From UBA1494_A sp963973975 (GTDB taxonomy: Bacteria; Bacteroidota; Bacteroidia; Flavobacteriales_E; Vicingaceae): DNA of 15,955 nt. A model generated the notes under the pieces. The model had not been told where the DNA came from and did no database searches. It worked only from the letters and a program-made list of their open reading frames with translations. The DNA is taken from assembly GCA_963973975.1 (NCBI GenBank), contig CAXBCF010000036.1, forward strand, positions 1-15,955, given 5' to 3'. Made by a program: the position numbers and the translations under genes. Of this stretch, positions 13,561 to 15,955 are shown in pieces. Numbering within the stretch: the first letter of the stretch is position 1; each line of letters begins with the position of its first letter.

Positions 13561-15955
13561 TATCATCCCAAATTGCTCAAAATGATGATTAAAGTGTTTT
13601 TGATTCAATAAATCCCAATGATCTTTGTCCAGTGCTCCAAAAACTGCATTGTTTGTTTTGGCTTCAGAATTTTCTTTAAAATAAGCTTCGTATTCATCCC
13701 AAGCGTTTAGAAAAGCCTCTTTTGCTTCTTGCAGGCTGCTGTGTCTTAAATCTTCGGTTTCTCCTTTTTTCAAGATTGGCAACTGAAAATTCTTTGGCAT
13801 TGGATAATAGTTCCAAAGTGAATCTTGGTATTTTTCAAGTTGTTCTTCAGGAGTAACTACCTCAATTTTAACTTTACCAACTGCATTTTTAAAACCCATT
13901 TCCAAGTGTTCTACCATGTGTTGAGGAGTCATGATTCCCCAAGCAGCTTTTGTATTTTCGGTTAATTTCGATAAATAATTTTCTACATTTTTTCTGTTGA
14001 TGTCTGCAAAAGGACTTTTCTTTGCCACCATAGTCAAAACTGTAGCGATTGCAACCTTTTCATCGTCTTGGTCAAAAACCTCCACAAACCACTTCACAAC
14101 TCCAGATGGGAATTGTTTTCCTCTTACATCTTTGTCTCTTTTCTCTTGACAAGTCAAGCGGACATAAATACTATCGTTGTGATAAATTGGCCGCATAAAA
14201 CGACATGAATCTAGTCCGTAATTAGCAGCAACCGGTCCTTTATTCGGATACACAAACAATCCTGCAGCAGCCGATAGGATGAAGTATCCATGTGCCGCAC
14301 GTTTCTCAAAAATGGTGTGATTAAGTGAAGTAATGTCCGTATGAGCATAGAAATGATCCCAAGAAAGATTGGCAAAATTGGCAATTTCACTGTCAGTAAT
14401 CGTTCTTTTATGTGTTTTCAAAGACATGCCAGCTTCAATATCCTCAAAATGGTATTTAAATGGATGTTGCTCTGGTTCTTTGTATTTAGCGCCAGCTTGA
14501 AAAATGCCGGTTATTTCAGTGATTGTTGTAGGAGAACCTTGAATAGCACAGCGTTGCAAGTAGTGTTTCACACCTCGCATGCCTCCCATTTCTTCCCCAC
14601 CACCTGCTCTTCCAGGTCCGCCGTGAACTAAGGTTGGCAATGGTGAACCATGCCCGGTACTGTTCGTTGCACTTTCTCGGTTAAGTACTAAAATTCTACC
14701 GTGATGCGAAGCAGCTTCGACAGAAAACTCTGTAGCAATTTTATCATCGTTGGTGACAATGGAAGCACAAAGCGAACCTTTTCCCATTTGAGCTAATTCA
14801 ATTGCTTCGCTTAAATCATTGTATGGCATCAATGTGCTAACCGGACCAAATGCTTCAATTTCATGAACGCCGAGATTTTTGAATGGATCTTTCTCCAACA
14901 ATAAAATAGGACTCAAAAAAGCACCTTTTTTTGCATCTGCTCCGTGAACTTCCACCTTATCTAAATCCCCATAAACAATGGATGCCGTTTTACTCAACTC
15001 AGCAACTCTTTCTCGCACTTCTTTCACCTGATCCATGCTCACCAAAGCTCCCATTCGAGTTTCTTTCAATTCAGGGTTACCAATATTTGTTCGAGCCAAC
15101 TCCTGTCCCAATGCAATTTGAACATCTTCAAGGTATTTTTCGGGAACCATAATTCTTCTGATGGCAGTACATTTCTGACCACATTTTACCGTCATTTCCT
15201 TTTTCACTTCCTTAACGAAAAGCTTAAACTCAGGAGTTCCAGGAGCAGCATCAAGCCCAAGAACTGAGCAGTTCAATGAATCGGCTTCCATGTTAAAAGG
15301 CACTGCTTCTTGAATAATTCTAGGATTCGCTTTCAACATTCTACCAGTATCAGCAGATCCAGTAAAAGTGACAACATCTTGAGAATCGACCGTATCTAAA
15401 ATACCTCTTGCCGAACCACAAATTAATTGCAAAGCTCCTTCAGGCAATATTCCCGAATTAATAATTTCTCGTGCAACAGCTTCGGTTAAAAAAGAAGTAT
15501 TGGTTGCAGGTTTAACTACTGAAGGAACACCTGCCATCCAGTTTACAGCACATTTCTCTAGCATTCCCCAAACAGGAAAATTAAACGCATTGATATGAAC
15601 AGCTACTCCCCTTTTCGGAACCATGATGTGGTGTCCCATAAAACTTCCACCTCTTGAAAGATCAATGCCTTCGCCATCAACATGAAATGGTTTATTTGGA
15701 AATTCTTTTCTCAAAGATGCGTTAGCAAAAAGATTCCCAAAACCACCTTCAATATCAATCCAACTGTCAACTTTAGTAGCTCCAGTTTTATAACTGATTT
15801 CATAAAATTTGGCTTTATGCTTTGTGAGGTGCATTGCCAATTTTTTCAATAGCATTCCCCTTTCCTGAAAAGTCAGTTTTCGCAAAGCAGGATTCCCCAC
15901 TTTCCGACCATATTCTAAAATTTCAGCAAAATCAAGTCCTTTAGAACTTGCAAGT
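13558..15955 (-). CDS. paaZ: PaaZ, bifunctional oxepin-CoA hydrolase/aldehyde dehydrogenase with extra C-terminal DinB/DUF1569-like domain (5' end off window)
   Basis: The frame is open to the window edge, so the start is missing; the GTG at 15898-15900 is an internal valine (upstream residues read SKGLDFAEILEYGRKV). By alignment from memory with E. coli PaaZ about 30 residues are lost. Counting from position 15900: the aldehyde dehydrogenase part spans about 1-470, with catalytic cysteine 244 in GQKCTAIRR and glutamate in PFNMEADSLNC. The MaoC hydratase part spans about 480-620, with Asp515 and His520 in WDHFYAHTD and the HGYFILSAAAG segment. It hydrolyses the oxepin-CoA ring and oxidises the resulting aldehyde in phenylacetate breakdown. 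Unusually, about 155 more residues follow (about 626-780), with His661 and His665 in MTPQHMVEHLEMG and His769, 772, 773 in KHFNHHFEQFG, resembling a DinB/YfiT-fold DUF1569 domain. E. coli PaaZ ends before this point. Confidence 0.93.
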   Translation of the reverse strand, partial: LASSKGLDFAEILEYGRKVGNPALRKLTFQERGMLLKKLAMHLTKHKAKFYEISYKTGATKVDSWIDIEGGFGNLFANASLRKEFPNKPFHVDGEGIDLSRGGSFMGHHIMVPKRGVAVHINAFNFPVWGMLEKCAVNWMAGVPSVVKPATNTSFLTEAVAREIINSGILPEGALQLICGSARGILDTVDSQDVVTFTGSADTGRMLKANPRIIQEAVPFNMEADSLNCSVLGLDAAPGTPEFKLFVKEVKKEMTVKCGQKCTAIRRIMVPEKYLEDVQIALGQELARTNIGNPELKETRMGALVSMDQVKEVRERVAELSKTASIVYGDLDKVEVHGADAKKGAFLSPILLLEKDPFKNLGVHEIEAFGPVSTLMPYNDLSEAIELAQMGKGSLCASIVTNDDKIATEFSVEAASHHGRILVLNRESATNSTGHGSPLPTLVHGGPGRAGGGEEMGGMRGVKHYLQRCAIQGSPTTITEITGIFQAGAKYKEPEQHPFKYHFEDIEAGMSLKTHKRTITDSEIANFANLSWDHFYAHTDITSLNHTIFEKRAAHGYFILSAAAGLFVYPNKGPVAANYGLDSCRFMRPIYHNDSIYVRLTCQEKRDKDVRGKQFPSGVVKWFVEVFDQDDEKVAIATVLTMVAKKSPFADINRKNVENYLSKLTENTKAAWGIMTPQHMVEHLEMGFKNAVGKVKIEVVTPEEQLEKYQDSLWNYYPMPKNFQLPILKKGETEDLRHSSLQEAKEAFLNAWDEYEAYFKENSEAKTNNAVFGALDKDHWDLLNQKHFNHHFEQFGMI

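Noticed and set aside
15898..15900. GTG as the start codon of paaZ
   Set aside because: The frame stays open to the window end and the upstream residues (SKGLDFAEILEYGRKV) match the known PaaZ N-terminal region, so the true start is outside the window.

Overview
The window looks like chromosomal DNA of a low-GC member of the Bacteroidota, probably a marine or freshwater Flavobacteriia-like or related lineage. The strongest marker is the cell-surface protein at 8224-10857, which ends in a type A type IX secretion sorting domain and begins its mature part with the THMVGGEI segment common in such proteins. Other support comes from an alpha/beta-fused 2-oxoacid dehydrogenase E1, a promoter-like site of the Bacteroidota TTTG/TAnnTTTG kind, and genes that mostly lack Shine-Dalgarno sequences. 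Family assignments are from motifs read by eye; no database search was run.

Layout. (1) 63-1817, minus: ABC half-exporter. (2) 1932-2465, plus: exported CIA30-like protein, divergent from the exporter and abutting the next gene tail to tail. (3) 2466-6123, minus: E1 (alpha+beta fused) and E2 of a 2-oxoacid dehydrogenase, probably branched-chain, separated by a 346-bp repeat-rich gap. (4) 6287-6754, plus: Lrp/AsnC regulator divergent from E2, with a 15-bp Lrp-like palindrome just before its start codon; this resembles the BkdR/bkd arrangement of Pseudomonas. (5) 6756-8087, minus: dicarboxylate/amino acid:cation symporter. (6) 8224-10857, minus: large T9SS surface protein with a clear intrinsic terminator. 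(7) 10960-15955, minus: a phenylacetate-degradation group, paaZ (5' end off the window), a crotonase-family gene and paaY.

The most unusual region is (7). Three genes of the small four-helix-bundle (S23/IVP, TIGR02436-like) family sit in the gaps between the paa genes: one between paaZ and the crotonase gene, and two in tandem between the crotonase gene and paaY. The tandem pair is a recent duplication (about 95% identical by eye). The paaY-proximal copy has an internal 134-bp deletion at a 6-bp repeat, which shifts the frame into an immediate stop. The copies are bordered by AT-rich repeats (aattcgtaatt or attctta types), including a perfect 25-bp inverted repeat around the broken copy. Similar repeats without a gene lie in the E2-E1 gap. 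This suggests that the four-helix-bundle genes and their repeats spread as small selfish or mobile cassettes into intergenic spaces. PaaZ is also unusual: after the usual aldehyde dehydrogenase and MaoC hydratase parts it carries about 155 extra residues resembling a DinB/DUF1569 domain with conserved histidines.

The metabolic genes share a theme: branched-chain or aromatic amino acid catabolism (BCKDH-type E1/E2, PaaZ/PaaY/crotonase) with uptake of amino acids or dicarboxylates. No lipoamide dehydrogenase (E3), ring-oxygenase genes (paaABCDE), rRNA or tRNA genes were seen in the window.
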